From an uncultured Prevotellaceae bacterium (GTDB lineage Bacteria; Bacteroidota; Bacteroidia; Bacteroidales; Bacteroidaceae), in NCBI GenBank assembly GCA_900316585.1, contig ONDM01000002.1, forward strand, positions 62,001 through 126,000: a stretch of DNA of 64,000 nt, in the 5' to 3' direction. The position numbers and the translations under genes were made by a program. Positions 35,707-43,940 of this stretch are shown here, in pieces. The stretch's first letter is position 1, and the number at the start of each line of letters is the position of its first letter. The notes below the pieces were generated by a model that was not told where the DNA came from, searched no databases, and was given only the letters and a program-made list of their open reading frames with translations.

Positions 35707-36884
35707 TGATAGATAGAGTGTATAAGGATATACCCACTCCATGTTATGTCATGGAGGAAGAAAAGCTACGTAAGAATCTGAGTCTGATAGAAAGTGTAGC
35801 CATAAGAGCCAATGTGGAAATCATTTTGGCCTTCAAGGCATTTGCTTTATGGAAAGCTTTTCCTATTTTCAGAGAGTACATTCATCATACTACTGCCAGT
35901 TCCCGTTATGAGGCTATGTTGGCATTTCAGGAATTCGGAAGTAAGGCTCATACCTATTCTCCGGCATATACTGAAGAAGACTTTCCGACCATACTGGAAT
36001 GTAGCAGTCATATCACGTTCAATTCTTTTTCCCAGTTAGAGAAATATTTTTCTCTAGTTAGAGAGTTTAATAAGAGCCACGAACCGGTGTCCTGCGGAGT
36101 ACGTGTAAATCCTGAATATTCAGAGGTGGAAGTGGAACTCTACAACCCCTGTGCTCCCGGTACCAGATTCGGAATTCGTGCTGTGGATATGCCCGATGTT
36201 CTTCCTGAGGGGATAGAAGGTTTTCATTGCCATTGTCATTGTGAGAGTTCTTCTTATGAGTTGGAACGCTCTTTGGCTCATTTAGAAGAAAAGTTCTCGA
36301 AATGGTTCCCCCAGTTGAAATGGCTGAATCTGGGAGGAGGTCATCTGATGACACGTTCCGATTATGATGTGGACCATCTTGTTCGAGTTTTGAACGGCCT
36401 TCATGAACGCTATCCGAATCTGCACATTATTTTGGAGCCCGGTTCTGCATTTGCATGGCAGACAGGCCCTCTGGTGGCAAATGTAGTTGACGTGGTTACA
36501 AGTTCAGGTATTCGCACGGCTGTGCTTAACGTAAGCTTCACCTGCCATATGCCAGACTGTTTGGAAATGCCCTATCAACCGAAGGTTAGAGGGGCAGAGA
36601 CCTTGGAACCGGATGCGGTAAAGACAGCTTTACCTGAAGATCATGTCTATCGTCTTGGGGGAAACAGTTGCTTGAGTGGTGATTACATGGGCAGTTGGAA
36701 ATTTGACCATGAGCTGCAGGTCGGTGAGCAGATTATTTTGGAAGATATGATTCATTACACCACAGTAAAGACGAATATGTTCAATGGTATATCCCATCCT
36801 AGTATTGGAATCCTCCATACAGACGGTACTTTTGAGTTATATCGTAAATTTACTTATGAAGATTACAAGAATAGGATGTGTTAG
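35706..36884 (+). CDS. nspC: Carboxynorspermidine/carboxyspermidine decarboxylase
   Basis: A 392-residue PLP enzyme of the alanine-racemase-fold decarboxylases that makes spermidine or norspermidine from the carboxylated precursor. The PLP lysine is Lys44 in ILAFKAFALW. Also seen: GFHCHCHCESS, the phosphate-binding WLNLGGGH, ILEPGSAFAW, and LGGNSCLSGDYMG with the substrate-contact region. I start at ATG 35706, which overlaps the helicase TGA by one base (TGATG). Its partner, carboxyspermidine dehydrogenase, is not in the window. Confidence 0.94.
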   Translation: MIDRVYKDIPTPCYVMEEEKLRKNLSLIESVAIRANVEIILAFKAFALWKAFPIFREYIHHTTASSRYEAMLAFQEFGSKAHTYSPAYTEEDFPTILECSSHITFNSFSQLEKYFSLVREFNKSHEPVSCGVRVNPEYSEVEVELYNPCAPGTRFGIRAVDMPDVLPEGIEGFHCHCHCESSSYELERSLAHLEEKFSKWFPQLKWLNLGGGHLMTRSDYDVDHLVRVLNGLHERYPNLHIILEPGSAFAWQTGPLVANVVDVVTSSGIRTAVLNVSFTCHMPDCLEMPYQPKVRGAETLEPDAVKTALPEDHVYRLGGNSCLSGDYMGSWKFDHELQVGEQIILEDMIHYTTVKTNMFNGISHPSIGILHTDGTFELYRKFTYEDYKNRMC

Positions 36885-36922
36885 ATAAAATCTTTACTGA
36901 GGGAAAAATTTTAGGGAAAACG

Positions 36923-36964
36923 TTTGGAGGTTAAGAAAAAAGTCGTACCTTTGCAACCGCAAAA
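36923..36964 (+). promoter_or_regulatory. Promoter and conserved leader of the Gly-Leu-Leu-Gly tRNA operon
   Basis: TTTG at 36923-36926, 19 bases, TACCTTTG at 36946-36953. The 19 bases from the -7 element (36946-36964) are identical to those before the tRNA-Lys pair at 48015-48033. Confidence 0.75.
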
Positions 36965-37008
36965 CACGGAACAGGGTTTTCTTGGGAAGTGTCTGCAGCG
37001 TTCTTTAT

Positions 37009-37081
37009 GCGGAAATAGCTCAGTTGGTAGAGCACAACCTTGCCAAGGTTGGGGTCGCGAGTTCGAGCCTCGTTTTCCGCT
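37009..37081 (+). tRNA. tRNA-Gly (anticodon GCC), copy 1
   Basis: 73 bases; 7-bp acceptor stem GCGGAAA/TTTCCGC, anticodon loop TTGCCAA, T loop GTTCGAG. CCA is not encoded. Identical to the copy at 37277. Confidence 0.96.
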
Positions 37082-37089
37082 CAAGTTTT

Positions 37090-37170
37090 GCCCAGGTGGC
37101 GGAATGGTAGACGCGCTCGTTTCAGGTGCGAGTGCTGCGAGGCGTGCAGGTTCGAGTCCTGTTCTGGGCA
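37090..37170 (+). tRNA. tRNA-Leu (anticodon CAG)
   Basis: 81 bases with a class II variable arm; acceptor GCCCAGG pairs with TCTGGGC (one G-U) and the anticodon loop is TTCAGGT. CCA not encoded. Confidence 0.94.
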
Positions 37171-37177
37171 CAAAAAT

Positions 37178-37260
37178 GGAGAGGTGGCGGAATGGTAGAC
37201 GCGCTACTTTGAGGGGGTAGTGGGAGTAATCCCGTGGGAGTTCGAGTCTCCTTCTCTTCA
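37178..37260 (+). tRNA. tRNA-Leu (anticodon GAG)
   Basis: 83 bases with a class II variable arm (GGGAGTAATCCC); acceptor GGAGAGG pairs with TCTCTTC (two G-U) and the anticodon loop is TTGAGGG. CCA not encoded. Confidence 0.93.
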
Positions 37261-37276
37261 CTTCAAAATTAAGATT

Positions 37277-37349
37277 GCGGAAATAGCTCAGTTGGTAGAG
37301 CACAACCTTGCCAAGGTTGGGGTCGCGAGTTCGAGCCTCGTTTTCCGCT
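37277..37349 (+). tRNA. tRNA-Gly (anticodon GCC), copy 2
   Basis: Identical to 37009-37081 over all 73 bases; last gene of the tRNA operon. Confidence 0.96.
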
Positions 37350-37351
37350 CT

Positions 37352-37379
37352 AAGCTGTCCTGAGTGGGCAGCTTTTTTT
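37352..37379 (+). terminator. Terminator of the tRNA operon
   Basis: A 9-bp stem with one G-U pair (37352-37360 with 37366-37374), followed by seven T. It begins two bases after the last tRNA. Confidence 0.85.
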
Positions 37380-37396
37380 GTTTCAAATTTGTGATT

Positions 37397-38044
37397 ATGA
37401 TAAAAGACAGACCTATTGTTGCTTTATTTGATAATGATGGTGTGATTTTGGATACAGAATCGCAGTATTCGATCTTTTGGGGGGCTGTTGGACGCAAGTA
37501 TCATCCGGAGATTCCAAACTTTGACCATGTGATTAAGGGACAGACTTTGGTTTATATCTTGGATACATATTTCCCGGATAAAGACTTGCAGAAGCAAGTT
37601 GTGGGAGAACTCTATGAGTTTGAGGAAAATATGGATTATGGATATATTCCTGGTGTCTATGATTTTATTCAGGAACTGAAAGAGCATGGTGTAAAGACTG
37701 TGGTTGTGACCAGTTCCGACCAGTCAAAAATGAATCATGTCTATCGTTCCCACCCAGAATTTAAGGTCATGTTTGACCGCATTTTGACATCAGAAGATTT
37801 CAAAGCATCGAAACCAGATCCCTATTGTTATCTATTAGGTGCAAAACTGTTCAATGCTCCCTTGGAGAATTGCATGGTTTTCGAGGATTCTTTTAATGGA
37901 TTGAAAGCTGGAAAGGCTGCCGATATTTTCACAGTGGGAGTAGCTACTACGAACTCCAGAGACTCTATAGAGTCTAAGAGTGACTATGTGATCGATGATT
38001 TTAGGGAATTCTCCTACTCAAAGATGATGGATTTACTCCATTAA
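37397..38044 (+). CDS. HAD-family hydrolase (beta-phosphoglucomutase/phosphatase-like)
   Basis: A 215-residue HAD subfamily IA enzyme with the cap domain inserted after motif I. Motif I is LFDNDGVILDTES (residues 10-22; nucleophile and acid Asp are spaced as DxD with Asn between). Motif II lies in VVVTSSD, the motif III Lys in FKASKPDP, and motif IV in VFEDSFNGLKAG. These features fit sugar-phosphate phosphatases and beta-phosphoglucomutases; the substrate cannot be told. It starts 18 bases after the tRNA terminator and no clear promoter is seen. Confidence 0.88.
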   Translation: MIKDRPIVALFDNDGVILDTESQYSIFWGAVGRKYHPEIPNFDHVIKGQTLVYILDTYFPDKDLQKQVVGELYEFEENMDYGYIPGVYDFIQELKEHGVKTVVVTSSDQSKMNHVYRSHPEFKVMFDRILTSEDFKASKPDPYCYLLGAKLFNAPLENCMVFEDSFNGLKAGKAADIFTVGVATTNSRDSIESKSDYVIDDFREFSYSKMMDLLH

Positions 38045-38086
38045 TTGTGGTTATACGAGTGTTTTTTACTAATACATCAAAATTAA

Positions 38087-38118
38087 TTTGATGTGGATAG
38101 GATTTTTTTGTAAATTTG
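38087..38118 (+). promoter_or_regulatory. Promoter of ileS
   Basis: TTTG at 38087-38090, 20 bases, TAAATTTG at 38111-38118. Leader about 30 bases. I see no T-box. Confidence 0.7.
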
Positions 38119-38151
38119 CGCCTCGTAAAAAGAAAATAGTTTTTTTAATAT

Positions 38152-41100
38152 ATGGGAAAAAAATTTGCTGAACATAATGGCTTGAATCTATCTCAAGTAA
38201 ATAAGTCAGTATTGAAAGATTGGGACAAAAAAGATTTGTTTCACAAAAGTATGACTGAACGTGAGGGCTGTCCTTCATTTGTGTTTTTTGAAGGTCCTCC
38301 TTCTGCAAATGGTATGCCAGGTATTCATCACGTGATGGCTCGTACTATCAAGGATACATTTTGCCGCTATAAAACGATGCAAGGCTTTCTGGTAAAGCGT
38401 AAGGCTGGATGGGACACTCATGGACTTCCTGTGGAATTGAGTGTGGAAAAAGCCCTGGGTATTACTAAGGAAGATATTGGCAAGAAAATTTCTGTAGACG
38501 ATTATAATTCAGCCTGCCGTAAGGAAGTGATGAAATATACGGCAGAATGGGAAGACCTTACTCATAAGATGGGATATTGGGTGGACATGGAAAATCCATA
38601 TATCACCTATGAGAATTCATACATTGAAAGCCTTTGGTGGCTATTGAAACAGCTTTATAACAAGGGCTTGCTCTATAAGGGTTATACCATTCAACCTTAT
38701 TCACCAGCTGCTGGAACCGGTCTAAGTTCCCATGAGCTGAATCAGCCTGGATGCTACCGTGATGTAAAGGATATCACAGTAACAGGTCTTTTCAAAATAA
38801 CAGATCCTCGTCAGGAAATGCAAGAGTGGGGTAATCCATACTTCGTGGCATGGACAACAACCCCTTGGACTCTTCCTTCCAATGTGGCGCTATGCGTGGG
38901 ACCAAAAATCGAATATGTTGCCGTACAGACCTATAATCCATACAATGCAGAAAAGATTACTGTCGTAATGGCAAAGGCTCGCCTGAATGCATATTTGAAG
39001 GCTGAAGGTGAAAATCTGCCTTTGGATTCCTATAAGCCAGGTGACAAGGTTGTTCCATATCGCATTGTGGGTGAGTACTTAGGTTCTGATTTAGTGGGTA
39101 TGCATTATGAGCAGTTGATGCCATGGGTAAAACCTGCTGAGAAACTGGATGACCTGAGTCCTGATTTCGTGAAGTCTTTTGCAGCTGCACATCCGGAGAA
39201 TCTTTTCCAGGTTGGTAAAGATACATTCGTGGAAATCAGCGAGCAGGCATTCCGAGTAATCCCTGGTGACTATGTCACTACAGAAGACGGTGCGGGTATT
39301 GTACATATTGCTCCTACATTCGGTGCTGATGATGCCAAGGTTGCAAAGGATGCAGGCGTTCCTCATCTGTTTATTATCAATAAGGCTGGAGAAACTCGTC
39401 CTATGGTCGATTTGCAAGGTAAATTCTATGAATTGAATGATTGCGATGAGACATTCCTGAAGAAGTGTGTCAATGTAGAAGCATATGGTCATCATGCTGG
39501 TGATTATGTGAAGAATGCATACGACCCTCGTTTCAACGAAGGTGGAAAATATGATGAGGCAGCAGCAGAAAAGGCTGAGGATTTGAATGTCGTTATATGT
39601 ATGGAAATGAAGCAGGAAGGTACTGCATTCAAGATAGAAAAGCATATACACAATTACCCTCACTGCTGGCGTACTGATAAGCCTGTCCTTTACTATCCAC
39701 TAGACAGCTGGTTCATCAGGAGTACTGCCTGCAAAGATCGTATGGTAGAGTTGAACAAGACAATCAACTGGAAACCAGAGAGTACAGGTACGGGCCGTTT
39801 CGGCAAGTGGCTGGAAAACCTGAACGATTGGAACTTAAGTCGTTCCAGATATTGGGGTACCCCTCTTCCAATTTGGCGTAATGCTGATACACGTGAAGAA
39901 ATATGTGTTGGTAGTATCCAGGAACTCTGGGATGAGATTGAGAAGTCAGTCGCAGCAGGTTTCATGAAGAGTAATCCATATAAGGATAAAGGTTTTGTTC
40001 CAGGTGATTACAGTAAAGAGAACTATCATAAGATAGACTTGCACCGTCCATATGTGGATGATATCATTTTGGTAAGTCCTAGCGGCAAACCGATGAAGCG
40101 TGAAACCGATTTGATAGATGTCTGGTTTGATTCTGGTGCTATGCCATATGCCCAGCTCCATTATCCATTTGAAAATAAGGAGGCAATGGAAAAACATCTG
40201 GCATATCCGGCAGATTTCATTGCAGAAGGCGTGGATCAGACCCGTGGTTGGTTCTTTACATTACATGCCATAGCCACCATGGTCTTTGACTGTGTTTCCT
40301 ATAAGGCTGTCATCTCTAACGGATTGGTATTGGATAAGAATGGTGCCAAGATGTCCAAGCGTCTAGGCAATGCAGTGGATCCGTTCGGTGCTATCGAGAA
40401 ATACGGTTCAGACCCATTGCGCTGGTATATGATTACGAATTCCGCTCCTTGGGATAATCTGAAGTTTGATGAGGATGGAGTGAAGGAAACTGCTGGAAAG
40501 TTCTTTGGAACACTTTACAATACTTATTCACTCTTTGCCATGTATGCAAATGTGAATGGTTTTACAGGTGAAGAAGCAGAAGTTACAGTAGCAGAAAGGC
40601 CACAGATTGACCGTTGGGTACTTAGTGCCTTGAATTCTTTGATTCAAGAAGTTACTGATGCTTTTAACGACTATGAGCCTACTCGTGCGGGACGTGCCGT
40701 TCAAGATTTCGTGAATGATAAATTGTCGAATTGGTATGTTCGTCTGAACCGTTCTCGTTTCTGGAATGGTGATGTTGCAGCTAATCAGACTTTATATACC
40801 TGTCTGGATGTTGTAAGCCGTTTGATGGCTCCAATTTCTCCATTCTTTGCAGATCAGCTATATCTAGATTTGCATGAAGGTGCTACAAGTGTTCATTTGG
40901 CTAAGTTCCCTGTTGCAGATGCATCTCTCATTGAGAAGGATCTGGAGAACAATATGAATTATGCAATGAACATCACATCCATTGTACTTTCATTGCGTAA
41001 GAATGTGAATATCAAGGTACGTCAACCACTTCAAAAGGTTATTCTTCCTATCATGGACAAAAGTGTCCGCGAAGGAATAATTGCTTTGCAGGATATCATC

Positions 41101-41682
41101 AAGAATGAGACGAACATCAAGGAAATCGACTTTGTAGATGACAGCAGCGAAATGCCAGTTGTCAAGAAGGCAAAGTGTAATTACCGTGTGATGGGCAAGA
41201 AATATGGCAAGCAGATGAAGGCTGTGGCAGCTTTGGTTGAGGCGTTGTCTACAGAGGAAATCAATAAGTTTGAAAAAGAAGGTGCTATAGAACTTTCATT
41301 AGAGGGACAGCCAATCACTATTGTTGACGAGGATGTAAGCATCTTGGCCGAGGATATTCCAGGATGGCAGGTTGCTAATGAGGGCTTGTTCACAGTAGCT
41401 CTTGATATTCAGATTGATGAAAATCTGCGTCGCGAAGGAATGTCTCGTGAGTTTGTAAATCGTATTCAGAATTTGCGTAAGAGCAGTGGATTTGAAATTA
41501 CAGACCGTATTAAGATTGAAGTGGCACACAGTGATCAGCTTGATGCTGCCATTGAAACCTATAAAGATTATATCAGTAGTCAGGTTTTGGCAACTGAATT
41601 GAAGATAGTAGATCAAGTAAAGGAGGCAACAGAACTTGAGTTTGAAGATTTTAAGCTTCCTGTACATATTGAAAAAGACTAA
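38152..41682 (+). CDS. ileS: Isoleucyl-tRNA synthetase, eukaryote-like type
   Basis: A 1176-residue class I synthetase that charges tRNA-Ile. The HIGH-type motif is GIHH in PPSANGMPGIHH (about 45-56), the editing (CP1) domain occupies roughly 200-420 with WTTTPWTLPSN, and the KMSKR loop is KMSKR in GAKMSKRLGN (~729-738). The C-terminal region lacks the zinc-binding cysteines of E. coli-type enzymes, and the overall length and WDTHGLPVE match the eukaryote-like IleRS2 class. Members of that class are typically less sensitive to mupirocin. It heads an apparent ileS-dksA-lspA-DUF4296 operon, 13 bases before the next gene. Confidence 0.96.
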   Translation: MGKKFAEHNGLNLSQVNKSVLKDWDKKDLFHKSMTEREGCPSFVFFEGPPSANGMPGIHHVMARTIKDTFCRYKTMQGFLVKRKAGWDTHGLPVELSVEKALGITKEDIGKKISVDDYNSACRKEVMKYTAEWEDLTHKMGYWVDMENPYITYENSYIESLWWLLKQLYNKGLLYKGYTIQPYSPAAGTGLSSHELNQPGCYRDVKDITVTGLFKITDPRQEMQEWGNPYFVAWTTTPWTLPSNVALCVGPKIEYVAVQTYNPYNAEKITVVMAKARLNAYLKAEGENLPLDSYKPGDKVVPYRIVGEYLGSDLVGMHYEQLMPWVKPAEKLDDLSPDFVKSFAAAHPENLFQVGKDTFVEISEQAFRVIPGDYVTTEDGAGIVHIAPTFGADDAKVAKDAGVPHLFIINKAGETRPMVDLQGKFYELNDCDETFLKKCVNVEAYGHHAGDYVKNAYDPRFNEGGKYDEAAAEKAEDLNVVICMEMKQEGTAFKIEKHIHNYPHCWRTDKPVLYYPLDSWFIRSTACKDRMVELNKTINWKPESTGTGRFGKWLENLNDWNLSRSRYWGTPLPIWRNADTREEICVGSIQELWDEIEKSVAAGFMKSNPYKDKGFVPGDYSKENYHKIDLHRPYVDDIILVSPSGKPMKRETDLIDVWFDSGAMPYAQLHYPFENKEAMEKHLAYPADFIAEGVDQTRGWFFTLHAIATMVFDCVSYKAVISNGLVLDKNGAKMSKRLGNAVDPFGAIEKYGSDPLRWYMITNSAPWDNLKFDEDGVKETAGKFFGTLYNTYSLFAMYANVNGFTGEEAEVTVAERPQIDRWVLSALNSLIQEVTDAFNDYEPTRAGRAVQDFVNDKLSNWYVRLNRSRFWNGDVAANQTLYTCLDVVSRLMAPISPFFADQLYLDLHEGATSVHLAKFPVADASLIEKDLENNMNYAMNITSIVLSLRKNVNIKVRQPLQKVILPIMDKSVREGIIALQDIIKNETNIKEIDFVDDSSEMPVVKKAKCNYRVMGKKYGKQMKAVAALVEALSTEEINKFEKEGAIELSLEGQPITIVDEDVSILAEDIPGWQVANEGLFTVALDIQIDENLRREGMSREFVNRIQNLRKSSGFEITDRIKIEVAHSDQLDAAIETYKDYISSQVLATELKIVDQVKEATELEFEDFKLPVHIEKD

Positions 41683-41695
41683 AAACCTTTAAAAC

Positions 41696-42076
41696 ATGTC
41701 AGAAAAAACACGCTACAGTGATGAAGAACTCCAGGAGTTTAAGGAGTTGATTCTCAAAAAATTGGAGTTGGCTAAGAGAGATTATGAAAACATGAAGGCT
41801 TCTCTTATGAACGCCGACGGTAACGATGTGGAAGACACTATGCCTACTTACAAGAATCTGGAAGAAGGCTCTGAGACACTCTCAAAGGAAGAGACTCAAG
41901 CATTGGCACAACGCCAGCTTAAGTTTATCCAGGGTCTTCAGGCAGCTCTTGTCCGCATAGAGAATAAGACATATGGTATTTGCCGTGTAACTGGAAAGCT
42001 CATTCCTAAAGAGAGATTACGCGCTGTTCCACATGCTACTTTAAGCATTGAGGCGAAACAGCAGTCAAAACACTAA
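41696..42076 (+). CDS. DksA/TraR-like protein lacking the zinc cysteines
   Basis: A 126-residue protein with the DksA layout: an N-terminal helix (EELQEFKELILKKLELAKRDYENMK), a short coiled-coil turn containing DGNDVEDT, a second helix, and a C-terminal RLRAVP segment at about 111-116. DksA binds RNA polymerase in the stringent response. The C4 zinc finger is not intact: only one cysteine remains (GICRVTGKLIP) where four are expected. This form occurs as a Bacteroidetes type, as far as I recall. Its position between ileS and lspA is conserved in the group. Confidence 0.87.
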   Translation: MSEKTRYSDEELQEFKELILKKLELAKRDYENMKASLMNADGNDVEDTMPTYKNLEEGSETLSKEETQALAQRQLKFIQGLQAALVRIENKTYGICRVTGKLIPKERLRAVPHATLSIEAKQQSKH

Positions 42077-42077
42077 T

Positions 42078-42698
42078 ATGTCTAAAGCAAGAGTTCAGTT
42101 AGGACTTACTGCAGCAATTGTTCTGGGAGTACTTGTAGTTGATCAGTTGATAAAAATCGCTGTGAAGACTACAATGTACTTGCATGAACATATACGTATC
42201 GCTGATTGGTTCTATATCTATTTTACAGAGAACAATGGAATGGCCTTTGGCTGGCAGTTCTTTGACAAAATATTCTTGACGCTCTTTAGGTTGATAGCTG
42301 TATTGATTATCAGTGTATTCTTGTCAAGATCTGTCAAAAGAGGTGCCAAAACGGGTTTCATTGTCTGTTTGGCTATGATTATAGCTGGAGCTGCTGGAAA
42401 TATTATAGATTGCGTTTTCTATGGTCAGCTGTTTTCAGAAAGTACATCAACAGAAATAGCCCAGTTTGTCCCATTTGGTGAAGGGTATCAGTCGCTTTTT
42501 TACGGTAGGGTAGTAGATATGTTTTATTTCCCTCTTTTTGAATTTGACTGGCCTTCTTGGATGCCTTTAGTGGGGGATCAGCATTTTATCTTTTTTAGTC
42601 CTATATTTAACTTTGCTGATGCAAGTATATCAGTCGGAGTTATTCTCTTGTTGCTTTTCTATCGTGATTCTTTGAATTTACATTTTAATGCGAAATAG
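42078..42698 (+). CDS. lspA: Lipoprotein signal peptidase (SPase II)
   Basis: A 206-residue inner-membrane aspartyl protease that cleaves lipoprotein signal peptides before the lipidated Cys. Four helices; the conserved DQLIK in helix 1, ENNGMAFGW, GAAGNIIDCVFYG, then GRVVDMFYFP and FNFADASISVG, which hold the two catalytic aspartates. It is longer than the E. coli form (164) because of an insertion of about 35 residues between NIID and GRVVD and another before FNFADA, both common in Bacteroidetes. The ATG at 42078 lies one base after the dksA-like stop. Confidence 0.95.
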   Translation: MSKARVQLGLTAAIVLGVLVVDQLIKIAVKTTMYLHEHIRIADWFYIYFTENNGMAFGWQFFDKIFLTLFRLIAVLIISVFLSRSVKRGAKTGFIVCLAMIIAGAAGNIIDCVFYGQLFSESTSTEIAQFVPFGEGYQSLFYGRVVDMFYFPLFEFDWPSWMPLVGDQHFIFFSPIFNFADASISVGVILLLLFYRDSLNLHFNAK

Positions 42699-43611
42699 CT
42701 TCATTTTTCTCCTGTTGTTATTCATATCTACAGTCTTTTTCTCATGTGGGGATAAGACTCCAACAGGTGTGATTCCAGAAGAAAAGATGGAGCAGGTTCT
42801 TTATGATTTTCATTTGGCTCAAGCGCTGCAAGAGCCTCATGTAGGACCAGAGTTTGATGCAGAGCAGGTGATGGAGGCTCTTTATGCAAAGTATAATATA
42901 ACGCAGGAGGACTTTGATACTTCTATGTCATATTATTCTAGAGACTTGGAAAAACTCACAGCTATGTATGAACGTTTGGAGAAACGTTATAATGAAGAAG
43001 CTGAAAAAGTTGGTCTAGAATTCTCTCAAGCCTCAAGCGTGAATACTTTTGGCGTTACTGGAGATACTTTGGATATTTGGCCAATTTCTCGTCTTCATCT
43101 GCTTACAGTCTCTGCTTTGAATGACAGATTCTCCTTCCATGTCCCAGCTGATACTACTTTTTATCAGCATGACATATTCCATTTGAAGTTTATGCCACAT
43201 TTTTTAGCATCTTATGAGGAATTGTCTAAAAGCAATGGTTCGTTAATGAATGGTTTGGTGGCAGGTCTTGTTATCCAATATGAAAATGATTCAATTAGTT
43301 CTGCAATCCGAACTATTTATTCAAGTCAGAAGACAACTGTGATTTTAAAGGCTGATTCAGCCCGTAATATTAAAACTGTTTATGGCTTCTTCAGTTTACA
43401 TACCAAGAAGGCAGCTCCAGTATTGATAGATGGAATACAGTTGCTTAAATTGCATACAGGAAATTATCAGGAAGAGCAGGAAGAACCAAGCATTATCGAC
43501 AGGAAGGGCCCAATGTCTCTTGATACAGCTGGCACTCAGCGTAGATTGTCACCACAGGAACTTCGATCTACCAGACCTGTTGAGCGTAAAGTAAATATCA
43601 GGAAACGATGA
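42688..43611 (+). CDS. DUF4296-domain lipoprotein
   Basis: A 307-residue lipoprotein (lipobox FFSC, Cys20). The DUF4296 region at about 28-115 is helical, with VIPEEKMEQVLYDFHLAQAL and ITQEDFDTSMSYYSRD. A beta-rich part follows, and the tail is charged and Pro/Arg-rich. The function is unknown. It overlaps lspA by 11 bases, so the two are translationally coupled; the pairing of a lipoprotein with the enzyme that processes lipoproteins recurs in this order. Confidence 0.85.
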   Translation: MRNSFIFLLLLFISTVFFSCGDKTPTGVIPEEKMEQVLYDFHLAQALQEPHVGPEFDAEQVMEALYAKYNITQEDFDTSMSYYSRDLEKLTAMYERLEKRYNEEAEKVGLEFSQASSVNTFGVTGDTLDIWPISRLHLLTVSALNDRFSFHVPADTTFYQHDIFHLKFMPHFLASYEELSKSNGSLMNGLVAGLVIQYENDSISSAIRTIYSSQKTTVILKADSARNIKTVYGFFSLHTKKAAPVLIDGIQLLKLHTGNYQEEQEEPSIIDRKGPMSLDTAGTQRRLSPQELRSTRPVERKVNIRKR

Positions 43612-43940
43612 GGAGAGTAGCTGCAAAATGGGTTTATCGCAGTGAAGAACGGCTACTAGATAATGCGGTCGTAGTACTAACTGACGACTATGTGGGTAAT
43701 TATTATCCCATAGAAGATGATGATATGCCATCCACGGAGTGGTTAGGGGGTATAATTTTCCTTTCATCAGAAGAAGAATTGGATTTACCTGGATTTGTAA
43801 CTTTGGATGATTTGAAATGCCTTTTGCTGAATGATGAGTATACACCTCGTTACGCCTACCATCTTAATGGTATAGATATGGAATCAAAGGAAGCTTTTCC
43901 CTCTCATCTTTTGGTTAGACTGGAAGATGATGGAGATTAA
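43608..43940 (+). CDS. Small protein of unknown function, 110 residues
   Basis: A 110-residue acidic, soluble protein starting with a four-base overlap (ATGA) on the DUF4296 gene. That overlap and the position at the end of a conserved operon support it as real. I do not recognise a family with confidence. The opening MRRVAAKWVY and the later STEWLGGIIFLS remind me of the beta-sandwich strands at the two ends of amidohydrolases, which would imply a protein that lost its TIM barrel. No metal ligands are visible, so this is only a guess. Its stop overlaps that of the convergent methyltransferase gene. Confidence 0.6.
   Translation: MRRVAAKWVYRSEERLLDNAVVVLTDDYVGNYYPIEDDDMPSTEWLGGIIFLSSEEELDLPGFVTLDDLKCLLLNDEYTPRYAYHLNGIDMESKEAFPSHLLVRLEDDGD

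Noticed and set aside
36924-37303. Open frames on both strands across the tRNA-Gly/Leu operon
   Set aside because: The region is explained by four well-folded tRNA genes.
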